Of a stretch of DNA of 29,221 nucleotides, positions 16,301-24,066 are shown in pieces. The position numbers were made by a program, and so were the translations under genes. The stretch's first letter is position 1, and each line of letters starts with the position of its first letter. The stretch lies in IMG/VR virus record IMGVR_UViG_3300035487_000473, positions 1 through 29,221 of that record. One strand, 5' to 3'. The notes under the pieces are model-generated. The model made no database searches. It had not been told where the DNA came from and saw only the letters and a list, made by a program, of their open reading frames with translations. This DNA comes from a virus.

Positions 16301-19300
16301 GACAACAGTCCATACACCATAATATCAGGTGCAAAAGATGGGTTGTATGCTGACAAGTTTGTTAGGTTTGGGTATAGATATCGATACACTGATGGTGAAT
16401 ACTCTACTTTTTCCCCGTTTTCAAGGCCAGCATTCTTGCCAAACGCTTATGTATACAACAGCTTGCAAGGCGTAAACAAAGGTATGATCAATAGAGCCCA
16501 AGAGATACAAATAAAAGGCTTCGTACCACAAGATATCCCAGCTGATGTTGTTGGCGTAGAGTTACTGTACAAGAGCTCTAGCCACAGTAACGTTTATAAA
16601 ATGGCTAGCTTTGACTCAAACTCAACAGAGTGGAATGCCATAGCTTATGGTGGAGCTTCCAATGTAGATGACGGGCACTTACTACACCACGGGGTACACA
16701 CTTTTAACTCAGAAAACCTACACGGAGCAATTCCATCATCACAGATGCTTAGATCTTGGGATGCGGTGCCTAGAAAAGCTATAGCACAAGAGGTAGTTGG
16801 TAATAGATTAGTTTATGGTAATTACTCTCAAGGTTATGATTTAGGTATTAGTGGTGAGTTTAAACTAAACACTGAAATCACAAATATTCCAGGTAGTGAG
16901 CCAGGAACACCACAATCAAGTTGTAAATCACTAAGAACATATCAAGTCGGAATAGTTTATGGCGATTATTTTGGTAGAGAAACACCGGTATTGACAACTG
17001 CCAACGCAGCTGTTAAATCACTTGTAACGCCAGCTTCAGGTAGATTGCTCTTGCAATCACAAATATTATCTCAACCACCTTCTTGGGCCGCATACTACAG
17101 GCACTATGTAAAAGAATCATCAAGTGATTATAGTAATTTAGTTTTAGATAGATGGTGGGCTGCGGAGGATGATACTGTTTGGTTGTCATTTTTCTCGCAC
17201 GACAGAAACAAGTTAGAAGAAGGTGATGAAATAATACTAAAAAAGAAACATGGTAGTGATTATGTTTTAGACAAGCCTACTTCAATTAAAGTATTATCTA
17301 TAGAGAACGAAGCGCCTGATGCTGTTAAGGTTAAATCTAGAAAAGTAGCTACATACGATTGTGATAAAGTAGGTATTATTGAAGGAGATACAGCTACTGG
17401 TGGTATTGATTATACATCTTATATGACTGAGCACGGTTTACTTGGTACACACACACCCAACGCACTGCCAGAGTTACCGCGTAGAGGAGATATACAGTCT
17501 GGAGATGATTATATAGATTTCTCTACTAGTGGATGGGAAGCCTCTGGGTTCAATGGATTGCAAGATTCTTTTTACACTCTAGCTCCAGATGAGGCTATGT
17601 ACATATACATAAGAAGGTTTGGTTTAAGTTCAGAAAAGTATGAGGTAACAAATATACAGGGCGCTTTAGATTCTAATGGTAACGCTGGACCTCTTACGGA
17701 TAGATATAGGATTTCGCTAGGATCTCCAATGGGTGCTGATGTTAATTTTATTAGAACTGGATTGTTTGACGTTGATAGTTCCGGTAATTACAACGGTTTG
17801 GTTTTGTATGGTGGGTATGACAGTAGCAGTAACTATCAAGTGGGTGGTGTTCAAATACAAATGTATGTTGAGGTCTACGAAACAGAAGATTACCACGAAG
17901 GAAGGTTTTTCGTGAAGGTTGAAAAAACACCAGAGATAGCAAACTACGTTATGTGTGAAGGAAGAAACACTAAGCAAAAGGAGATTCTGGAAATGCGTCT
18001 GCCTTACCTTGCGCACAACGCAAATTATTACAGTGATGGTACCACAGGCATGAGTACCACTTCTCCAGACCAAACGCCTCACGCGAGTAGTGTTGGTAAT
18101 AACTCTTACATATCACAATCAGTGTGGAACAACCTTGAAAATGCAGGCTTATCCAACGGTGTTCTTAGTGGTGTAACTGAGGGTAGAAAGAAATTACTAG
18201 ATACTCAATTTGTAGATGGAAGTGGAGCGGTACAACCACTTACTTACGCCGAGACAGATCGAGGTGCACCTAGTCACCAAGCAACTGGCGATCCGTGTCA
18301 GGGGACTTTATGTAGAGATGAAGCTACTTGGGAGGATTATGCTAATAGATGGGCATCTGATGGAAATAATGATTTCTGGTTTGTTGACAAAGAACCAATG
18401 GAGGCTTCTTTTTGGTGGTCATACCAGAATACAACAAGGGATGCAAGTTTAATTACTCAGCTAGGAAACTGGACGCCTTTGTATGCTGATAACACTGGAT
18501 CTACCACAGCTGCTCATGGGGCAACGTGGGTTAATAATGGCTCTGCAGTAGTTCCCGGACCCGCTAATAACTGGAAGGATAATAATCCTGCAAGACTTTA
18601 CATACCAACCACTAAAAGTGGTGGAACAAGAACTAATCTTTTTGTTTGGCACAGTAATTATGGCCAATGGCAAACTGGTATAGTGAGTAAAGATGGCCAT
18701 TTGTGGAGGAATTTGGACGGTTATGATTACCAAAATTCTGATTTTGATAACGGGCATTATATATCGTCAGGAGTTAGTGGTTATATACCTTGTGGTGCAG
18801 ATGTTGGAGCTAGACACATGCACTTGAGTTGGACTGGGGATTCAGAATCAGCATTAGCGCGAAATCAAAAGTTTTACAATTATATGTACAGGGGCTTATA
18901 TGGTTGGAGCCCACAAGATACGGATGCAGAGATTGCAGACCAGCAATATGATTCCGCGCCAGTGAAGTTTTACTGGAGAGAAGATCCAGATAAAGAGGTA
19001 TACACTGTACAATCAACATACTACTACAGGAATTGCCATAACCACAGTTACAGTACTGGTTATTCCGAGAATGACAATAAAAGACGCCAAATACAAATGT
19101 ATCTTGATAAACCACACGGTAGTGGGCCTAGCGGCTGGCACCCGTTCTACCACGCAACAACAAATCCTAGTGGTGCGATCGACGCTGGTCTTAATCTTAC
19201 TCAGCCATACTTTATTAGCACTACCGGCGCAGCGGGGACTGAAGGTTCTAGTGGTCACCAACCATGCCCTGAATTTAGGACTATGGTTATTTTAGATAAT

Positions 19301-21016
19301 ATCGTTACGAACACAGATGCTCTAGCTGTTACTAACCCAGCTGTCTTTGAAACCGTATCAAAAGAAATTCAAGATATAGATATATACTATGAGGCGGGTG
19401 GATCTATACCGATAAGTGTAAAAGGAGATGACCCATCTAGCTTCGTGGCATACATATATGATGGTAGTAAAATAGAAATAGATTATGTTGATAGCAATAG
19501 TGACGATGTTACTTTTACTTCAAGTATTGGTACTATAGGTACTGATGGAAGGTTAGGCCTACACCACACTGTGCCCGATGATGTTGCAGTTAGTGACGTG
19601 GTGAGAATTTACAGGGTAGACGATGATGGTACGTCTTACACATCTTATCTTATAAGTGTTGATCCGGGAAGTGGTTTCACTTCTATATATATAAAGAACA
19701 ATGTGCATGGCGGGTGGAGTGGTATTCCATTTACAAATTGTTTTAATTTTCAGAATGGGGTTGAATCCTACGTTGTTAAGGATCTTTTTAACGGAGCTAA
19801 AATGAGTAAAGGTGTTATAGTGTCAACAACGCTAGATACCGTGCCTAAGGAAGAATCTCACGAAAGTGGATTAATACACTCTGGTATATACAACTCTAAA
19901 TCAGGGTTAAATGATTTTAACCAGTTTATCATGGCTGATAACATAACTAAAGATATAAACCCAGATTATGGCTCAATACAAAAACTAAACACTAGAGACG
20001 CTGATATGACTGTTTTGTGTGAAGAAAAGATAGTTAGGATGTTAGTTAACAAAAACTCACTGTATAACGCTGATGGTTCTACAAATGTAACTGCTAGTGA
20101 TATGGTTTTAGGCCAAGACGTACCTTATGTTGGTGAGTATGGTATTTCTAAAAACCCAGAATCATTTGTTAATTACGGTTACAAATCTTACTTTACAGAT
20201 AGAAATAGAGGAGCTGTCTTGAGGTTGTCTCAAGATGGGTTAACAACTATATCTAAAAATGGAATGGAGGGGTATTTTGATAGCGGTATTAGAGGTGATG
20301 GTTTTTTAATAGGAACTTATGACGCTAAAAAGTACGAATATAACTTAAGCCTTAGTTTGCCTAAAATCAATGCGGATGTTTATTATAACCTTCAATTTAC
20401 AAGAATTATACAGATTAGTGAAGCTGACCCTAATATAACTGCTGGCATGTATGTTAGCGGTAGCAACATTCAGACTAATTCTACGGTTGTAAGTGTTAAT
20501 GGCGATGTGATAGAGCTAGATAGAGACACTTTAAATGGTGGTGCATCAGGTGAGATTAGTTTTGAAGAAAAAACAACAGTAAGTTTTAATGATGTATCAA
20601 ACGGTTGGTCTAGCTTTAGATCTTTTATTCCAGAAGAAGGCCTGAGCGTTAGGGGTGAATATTTCACCTATAAAAACGGGGCACTTTACCAACATTATAC
20701 AAACGATGTATACAACAATTTTTACTCAACGGGTTACAAATCATCTATAACAGCTGTATTTAACGATGGACCTGAAGTGGTTAAAGACTTTAGGACCTTA
20801 GAGTACTTAGGCTCAACGCCTAAAAATAAGTCATTGGAATATGGTTGGTTTATATCCAAGGCTATAACGGATGTAGAATCTGGTTATATAGGTAGTTTTG
20901 TTGAAAAAGAAGGTAAGTACTCTGGTTATATAAAAGGATTCAACACCGGTTACACCGACCCAAAGCAATTCACTACCCAAGGATTAGGTAGTATAACTAA
21001 AATAGAAAACGCTTAA
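13376..21016 (+). CDS. Giant tail nozzle-like protein with inserted carbohydrate-binding-like modules
   Basis: At 2546 residues this is the largest gene here. The N-terminus (MQKLQRNFVESKMNKDLDDR, then EYRDALNISI) is one I associate with nozzle/tubular tail proteins of marine and crAss-like phages, comparable in position to T7 gp12. Propeller-like strands appear at about 291 (SIYWMTSS) and 774-791 (KMLFWTDGYSEPKKINID). KFVRFGYRYRYTDGEYST (994-1011) and a late SYFTDRNRGAVLRLSQDGL segment are further family-like motifs. Three beta-sandwich modules with a start of NGTF/NGSF type sit at about 99-239, 318-482 and 569-722, apparently inserted in loops. A Trp-rich region with CQGTLC follows near 1637-1960. 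It likely forms the tail tip and contacts the host surface. The nozzle role is inferred; the modular insertions are visible by pattern only. Confidence 0.78.
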   Translation: MQKLQRNFVESKMNKDLDDRFVPAGEYRDALNISIISNADSSSGAVQNTKGNGIVSELSKNIETKSIVDTAVSNSRSITFTEANDQLQAGMFLYSAGIFPELLTNGTFNTDISGWTTQADSGSHGFSWNSNGYIERTTGTDNSSIRQTIAVVSGSKYVATFRKKYLGGVDASAGRVRFLLDLDDSGNNYDVVGELLEESGDWVTSTVEFMPTFTGNLLIMVYMHKDGLGYIDDISVKLKDTQPIILSVSDDKKTIHINTPVSMPSGEEVYVQYSSVAPNECVGVIEDEGEGSIYWMTSSRDSDDNRQFNFRNADQRSNINLVANGSFKETSSLHPGWNTTHTTVTNASDSDDFITIGHKVGSTSWYPTFYQTPENYIKLTDGKRYKFSYSSITRTGKCKIYVTGSTDQETGVVGVGLYRPAYDSDKLEGVGDREFYFIFDKARNNGSNYVRIQVELTQGSGGYATQAITSVFKIGKISLTEYNADVVAYQDAIFEYKENDTKVVANDIYMLEMASTAPQLTLGATPTVRHDAVTKDMVWEIVNVNDVGGIPHQPFNSLTHSGIVSGVTSGQIINDAGFTNNGWANGDNTDTYWTHNTGASGSGTGSISHLNNQMVWNAVPSGKVLTQHDGTPGDADVRINLRRKRTYTVSFSITARTAGKVRLNLYDGYGGYITTPYVSTVGFHTFDLVAGSGGSNGTWFNQALIVNYGTTSLTIDYVSIRDKHELNIASLKPYSGSSLAWPSDASAYKLVMAKPKVLDFNYQSKITGINIVEKMLFWTDGYSEPKKINIDNSILGTSNLHMQSRVHVPENNETIPNTGMSYSYRGAYAYNPETRFSSFWHPVLGHTDSTVKISREHVTVIKKSPHQPPLIVINGNSDNEIGELTSISDLNKQGTGGGASTNSKRMILGNNIYFYSTIPSETGSSIKAGDTVYVTQGSSGSGGGYDIKGTVQKWSYTGLSLKVTINYINPDKEYSDNSPYTIISGAKDGLYADKFVRFGYRYRYTDGEYSTFSPFSRPAFLPNAYVYNSLQGVNKGMINRAQEIQIKGFVPQDIPADVVGVELLYKSSSHSNVYKMASFDSNSTEWNAIAYGGASNVDDGHLLHHGVHTFNSENLHGAIPSSQMLRSWDAVPRKAIAQEVVGNRLVYGNYSQGYDLGISGEFKLNTEITNIPGSEPGTPQSSCKSLRTYQVGIVYGDYFGRETPVLTTANAAVKSLVTPASGRLLLQSQILSQPPSWAAYYRHYVKESSSDYSNLVLDRWWAAEDDTVWLSFFSHDRNKLEEGDEIILKKKHGSDYVLDKPTSIKVLSIENEAPDAVKVKSRKVATYDCDKVGIIEGDTATGGIDYTSYMTEHGLLGTHTPNALPELPRRGDIQSGDDYIDFSTSGWEASGFNGLQDSFYTLAPDEAMYIYIRRFGLSSEKYEVTNIQGALDSNGNAGPLTDRYRISLGSPMGADVNFIRTGLFDVDSSGNYNGLVLYGGYDSSSNYQVGGVQIQMYVEVYETEDYHEGRFFVKVEKTPEIANYVMCEGRNTKQKEILEMRLPYLAHNANYYSDGTTGMSTTSPDQTPHASSVGNNSYISQSVWNNLENAGLSNGVLSGVTEGRKKLLDTQFVDGSGAVQPLTYAETDRGAPSHQATGDPCQGTLCRDEATWEDYANRWASDGNNDFWFVDKEPMEASFWWSYQNTTRDASLITQLGNWTPLYADNTGSTTAAHGATWVNNGSAVVPGPANNWKDNNPARLYIPTTKSGGTRTNLFVWHSNYGQWQTGIVSKDGHLWRNLDGYDYQNSDFDNGHYISSGVSGYIPCGADVGARHMHLSWTGDSESALARNQKFYNYMYRGLYGWSPQDTDAEIADQQYDSAPVKFYWREDPDKEVYTVQSTYYYRNCHNHSYSTGYSENDNKRRQIQMYLDKPHGSGPSGWHPFYHATTNPSGAIDAGLNLTQPYFISTTGAAGTEGSSGHQPCPEFRTMVILDNIVTNTDALAVTNPAVFETVSKEIQDIDIYYEAGGSIPISVKGDDPSSFVAYIYDGSKIEIDYVDSNSDDVTFTSSIGTIGTDGRLGLHHTVPDDVAVSDVVRIYRVDDDGTSYTSYLISVDPGSGFTSIYIKNNVHGGWSGIPFTNCFNFQNGVESYVVKDLFNGAKMSKGVIVSTTLDTVPKEESHESGLIHSGIYNSKSGLNDFNQFIMADNITKDINPDYGSIQKLNTRDADMTVLCEEKIVRMLVNKNSLYNADGSTNVTASDMVLGQDVPYVGEYGISKNPESFVNYGYKSYFTDRNRGAVLRLSQDGLTTISKNGMEGYFDSGIRGDGFLIGTYDAKKYEYNLSLSLPKINADVYYNLQFTRIIQISEADPNITAGMYVSGSNIQTNSTVVSVNGDVIELDRDTLNGGASGEISFEEKTTVSFNDVSNGWSSFRSFIPEEGLSVRGEYFTYKNGALYQHYTNDVYNNFYSTGYKSSITAVFNDGPEVVKDFRTLEYLGSTPKNKSLEYGWFISKAITDVESGYIGSFVEKEGKYSGYIKGFNTGYTDPKQFTTQGLGSITKIENA

Positions 21017-21017
21017 T

Positions 21018-22169
21018 ATGGCACAAGAATCAGTAACATTAAATGTAGTAATAACACCGGTACCATCACAAACTGGTAGAGCCGTAGTGCTTTCAACCGT
21101 AGCAGTGGACGTTGTAAACGATTCGACTGGTGAGGTTTCTGAGGATCAAACTGGTAATTTTTCTGACAACTTAGACCAAGCATCGTTTAATGTAATCGTA
21201 GATGAGCCAACGCCATTGCTTACATATTCTTTTAGTGCTGGTGCGGGTTATTTTTTCTCTACACCACCGGTAATTACTACTGAGGCAGGTGAAGTTAACG
21301 GTAAGTTTGACCAGGTTTTAAATATTACAACCAACGAAAGTGGCCAAGCTATTGGGGGTGAGATTACCCTATCTTTTACAGCTTTTGAGGGGTCTAGAAG
21401 TTTCTCAGCACCAGCAGTGGTTGGTTTTAGCGGCAACGTTGCCACAGCGCCAACAACAGCACTGTTACTACATTCTACTAGTTTTCCTATTGAGTGTAGT
21501 AATTTAAGACAGAATTTAGAGTTAGTAGTTAGAGGTGAAATCGGTGCACAATTTAAAGTCACAGCTACAGCATCAGGTATTTCAAACATAGTACCAAACA
21601 AGGTTATAGCTATTCGTGAATATGAAGAAACTTCTGTGGAAGGTAGTAAAGTAAGTGTTAGTGTTGTGATTCCAATACCGGCAAGAACCACTGATACAAC
21701 TTGGACTGTAACTATAGTGCCTGAAACCGGAACGTCTAACGGGCCAGCTGTTTTGGCTATGACTTTAACTCAGCATGGTCTTAAAGCTTTAACATTCACG
21801 GATGATACCACCAACATGTCTAACACTACGTTTTCAGACAAGGTCTTGATTTTTAAAAACAACATGGCGCTAAGCAAGCGTTTTGTAGAACAAGCTTATG
21901 ATGATCTAGACAACAGATATAACGACTACACCAACGTTGTTATACCTATAACAGCTTCAAGTGGCGTTGTCACACTTAAAGCTAGGTCTACTAAACCTAA
22001 ATTATCTTCATCATTTACTAATATAGCTTCTAATAAAGTTAGGATAGCTTTAATAAAAACAGTTCAAACCTCGTCCACAGTGGTAACACTATCTTTTAAA
22101 GTACTTATACCCAGTGGTACCCCTAGTTTTTCTAGTGCAATTAAATTATCTGACTTTTTAACAAACTAA
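21018..22169 (+). CDS. Beta-rich tail protein, unknown
   Basis: The 383 residues are dominated by Thr, Ser, Val and alternating hydrophobic patterns, suggesting several stacked beta-sandwich domains (roughly 1-100, 100-165, 165-255 and 255-383). No catalytic or membrane segment is seen. The start lies one base after the stop of the giant tail gene, so translation is probably coupled. Together with the next gene it likely forms a tail-tip or fibre-attachment component. I do not recognise the family; an adaptor for receptor-binding parts is inferred from context. Confidence 0.65.
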   Translation: MAQESVTLNVVITPVPSQTGRAVVLSTVAVDVVNDSTGEVSEDQTGNFSDNLDQASFNVIVDEPTPLLTYSFSAGAGYFFSTPPVITTEAGEVNGKFDQVLNITTNESGQAIGGEITLSFTAFEGSRSFSAPAVVGFSGNVATAPTTALLLHSTSFPIECSNLRQNLELVVRGEIGAQFKVTATASGISNIVPNKVIAIREYEETSVEGSKVSVSVVIPIPARTTDTTWTVTIVPETGTSNGPAVLAMTLTQHGLKALTFTDDTTNMSNTTFSDKVLIFKNNMALSKRFVEQAYDDLDNRYNDYTNVVIPITASSGVVTLKARSTKPKLSSSFTNIASNKVRIALIKTVQTSSTVVTLSFKVLIPSGTPSFSSAIKLSDFLTN

Positions 22170-22173
22170 CAAC

Positions 22174-22926
22174 ATGGCAAATAGAAAAATAACTTTCGCT
22201 CAAGCTATAAACCCATCAGCCCAAGTAACTGACCTACTGTACTCTTATACCGATGGTAACGTAGTGGTTAATCCTACTTTTACCGGTATTACACAAGCAG
22301 CAGATACTACTGGTGGTGAGTGGATAACTGAAACAGGTTGGACTATAGGATCTGGTAAGTTAACAGGAACTACAGTATCTACTGGTGAGTACGCGATAGC
22401 TCCAAATAAATTTGGTTTAAAAAGTGGCAAAACATACACTGTTACCTATACTTTAAGCGGAACCATAACTGGTGGTGTTAAAATGCATTTGTATGGAGAA
22501 GGTGCTTTAGTTATAGTTGGAGCAACTAGGACTGCTGCCGGAACTTACACTGAGACCCTGGCTATACCAACATCTGGAACTGGTGGTTACACTCAGTCAG
22601 TATTATTCGTACCGTCTGCAACTTTTACTGGTAGTATAGAAAATGTTTTTATAAGTGAGGTATCCACGGTAAAAGACACCAAAGCAATACAAGTTGCTGG
22701 CAAGATTTTATCTATAGATAGAGTAAACAATACTATAACGTATAATGAAGACGCTAACGCTACGGGTGTAAGTGGTAACGGTGACTATGTTTTGTTTGCT
22801 AAGAATAAAAACATAAATCAGAACGGCGTTAAAGGTAGGTATGCAACTATAACAATAGAGAATAATGCAACGGTCACGTCTAAGATAACAGATTTAACCG
22901 TTGGGGCATTAACTAGTAGTAAATAA
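22174..22926 (+). CDS. Tail protein with inserted carbohydrate-binding-like module
   Basis: In this 250-residue protein, residues 1-28 (ITFAQAINPSAQVTDLLYSY) and 167-250 (GKILSIDRVNNTITYNEDAN, then GDYVLFAKNKNINQNGVKGR) read as one small conserved phage domain interrupted by about 135 residues. The insert starts VVVNPTF, contains GW and a GKTYTVTYTLSG strand, and ends IENVFISEV. That is the same layout as the modules in the giant tail protein. The start follows the previous stop by four bases, and the operon ends here with a 60-base gap. A role in tail surface binding is inferred. Confidence 0.65.
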   Translation: MANRKITFAQAINPSAQVTDLLYSYTDGNVVVNPTFTGITQAADTTGGEWITETGWTIGSGKLTGTTVSTGEYAIAPNKFGLKSGKTYTVTYTLSGTITGGVKMHLYGEGALVIVGATRTAAGTYTETLAIPTSGTGGYTQSVLFVPSATFTGSIENVFISEVSTVKDTKAIQVAGKILSIDRVNNTITYNEDANATGVSGNGDYVLFAKNKNINQNGVKGRYATITIENNATVTSKITDLTVGALTSSK

Positions 22927-22934
22927 CACGTAAT

Positions 22935-22954
22935 AAGTGTAATTATATATACAA
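22935..22954 (+). promoter_or_regulatory. AAGTG-TATA element before internal-protein genes
   Basis: AAGTGTAATTATATATACAA lies 52 bases before the start at 22987 in one of the few real intergenic gaps. It shares the AAGTG start and the TATATA stretch with the elements at 1097 and 11495, and ACAA with the latter. No terminator is visible upstream, so it may add a second start within the tail operon. Promoter function is inferred from recurrence. Confidence 0.4.
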
Positions 22955-22986
22955 TCAAAAGACATGAATAATAAAAACACAATAAT

Positions 22987-24051
22987 ATGGCTATAGGTAG
23001 AGTAGTTAATAGAGCAAAGCCAGGTGAATCACCTAACAAATGGGTTGGAGCTGCTATTGGTGCAGCGGTATCTCTTTATAGTGGTTATAAAAACCGTAAA
23101 GCGGCTAAAGGACAACAAAGAAAAGCTGATGCCGCAGCTGCAGAAGCTAAGAAAGAAAGAGAGGCTGGTAAAAAAGCCTACATGGAGATGGAGTTTGAAA
23201 ATCCTTATGAAAACATATCTAACCCATATGCTGGTATGGCTAACCCTTGGGAGAACATAGAGAACCCTTGGGCAGAACAAGGTAATCCTTATTCTTCTGT
23301 TACAAACCCATTTGCTAGCATGAAGAATGCATATGGCGACCTAGAAAATACAGCTGAGGACTTAACTGTAGATCAAAAAGCAGCGAGATTTATGCAGGAA
23401 GAAAATGCAAAGTCAACTGCTAATATACTTAATACATTAAGAAGTTCTGCTGGAAGTTCTGGTATTGCTGGTTTAGCACAGGCACTAGCTAATACTAGTT
23501 CTAATAACAATGCTAAAGCTGCAGCAAATATTGCCGCTCAAGAATCAAACAACAAAAGAATGGCTGCTGATCAAGCAGCGAAAAACCAACAACTAGAAGC
23601 TAAGGGAGCTATGGACACTCAGAGCGCTAAAATGAAAGGAGAGTTCATGAAGCAAGAGTTAATTGGCAAGGGTCAGTTTATGGCAGATGATCTAAGAGGT
23701 AAGGGTCAACTACAAGCCGACACACTAAAAGGTAAAGGACAGTTAATGGTTGACCAAGCTATAGCTGGCGGCGAGGCTAATAGAGAAAAACTAATAGCTA
23801 TAGGCGATCAATACGTACAGGATTCTGAAGCTAGTAGGATTAGAGCAATATATGGTATGGGTATGGCTAGAGAAACAGCTGCTAATACCGCTGCTGTAAC
23901 TGCCGCTGGCAACGTTAGCTCAGCTACAGGCTCGATGTGGAATTCACTTGGACAATTAGGTAGTTCTGTTGCTGGTAGTGAGTGGGGACAAGATAAATTA
24001 AATAACCTTGGTAGTATATTCGGGATGAGCGCACCAGGTGACGTTGGTTAA
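22987..24051 (+). CDS. Internal virion (ejection-type) protein with tandem repeats
   Basis: This 354-residue Ala/Gly/Gln-rich protein resembles T7 gp14-type internal proteins in composition and position. Residues 18-34 (KWVGAAIGAAVSLYSGY) form a short hydrophobic or amphipathic helix that could insert in a membrane. Residues 39-68 are a charged coiled coil. Residues 72-127 are eight heptads starting with Asn, most with Asn-Pro-aromatic. A long Ala-rich helix follows. Residues 216-270 are five 11-residue repeats with the core GKGQ. It likely travels inside the head and helps form the DNA channel across the host envelope. This role is inferred from composition and gene order; the repeats are directly seen. 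Confidence 0.7.
   Translation: MAIGRVVNRAKPGESPNKWVGAAIGAAVSLYSGYKNRKAAKGQQRKADAAAAEAKKEREAGKKAYMEMEFENPYENISNPYAGMANPWENIENPWAEQGNPYSSVTNPFASMKNAYGDLENTAEDLTVDQKAARFMQEENAKSTANILNTLRSSAGSSGIAGLAQALANTSSNNNAKAAANIAAQESNNKRMAADQAAKNQQLEAKGAMDTQSAKMKGEFMKQELIGKGQFMADDLRGKGQLQADTLKGKGQLMVDQAIAGGEANREKLIAIGDQYVQDSEASRIRAIYGMGMARETAANTAAVTAAGNVSSATGSMWNSLGQLGSSVAGSEWGQDKLNNLGSIFGMSAPGDVG
23200..23367 (+). repeat. Eight heptad repeats, Asn-Pro-aromatic (coding)
   Basis: Residues 72-127 read NPYENIS, NPYAGMA, NPWENIE, NPWAEQG, NPYSSVT, NPFASMK, NAYGDLE and NTAEDLT. Asn is invariant at position 1, Pro holds position 2 in the first six, and an aromatic residue holds position 3 in the first seven. The DNA copies have diverged, so this is an old, selected protein repeat. 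Confidence 0.9.
23632..23796 (+). repeat. Five 11-residue repeats (coding)
   Basis: Residues 216-270 read MKGEFMKQELI, GKGQFMADDLR, GKGQLQADTLK, GKGQLMVDQAI and AGGEANREKLI. The 11-residue period places hydrophobic residues on one helical face, as in hendecad coiled coils or amphipathic membrane-binding helices. Confidence 0.85.
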
Positions 24052-24066
24052 AAATAAAATATAAAA

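Noticed and set aside
17717-18082. Antisense 121-residue frame and other minus-strand frames inside the giant tail gene
   Set aside because: All genes in the window run on the + strand and the giant frame is continuous; these lack start context and recognisable pattern.
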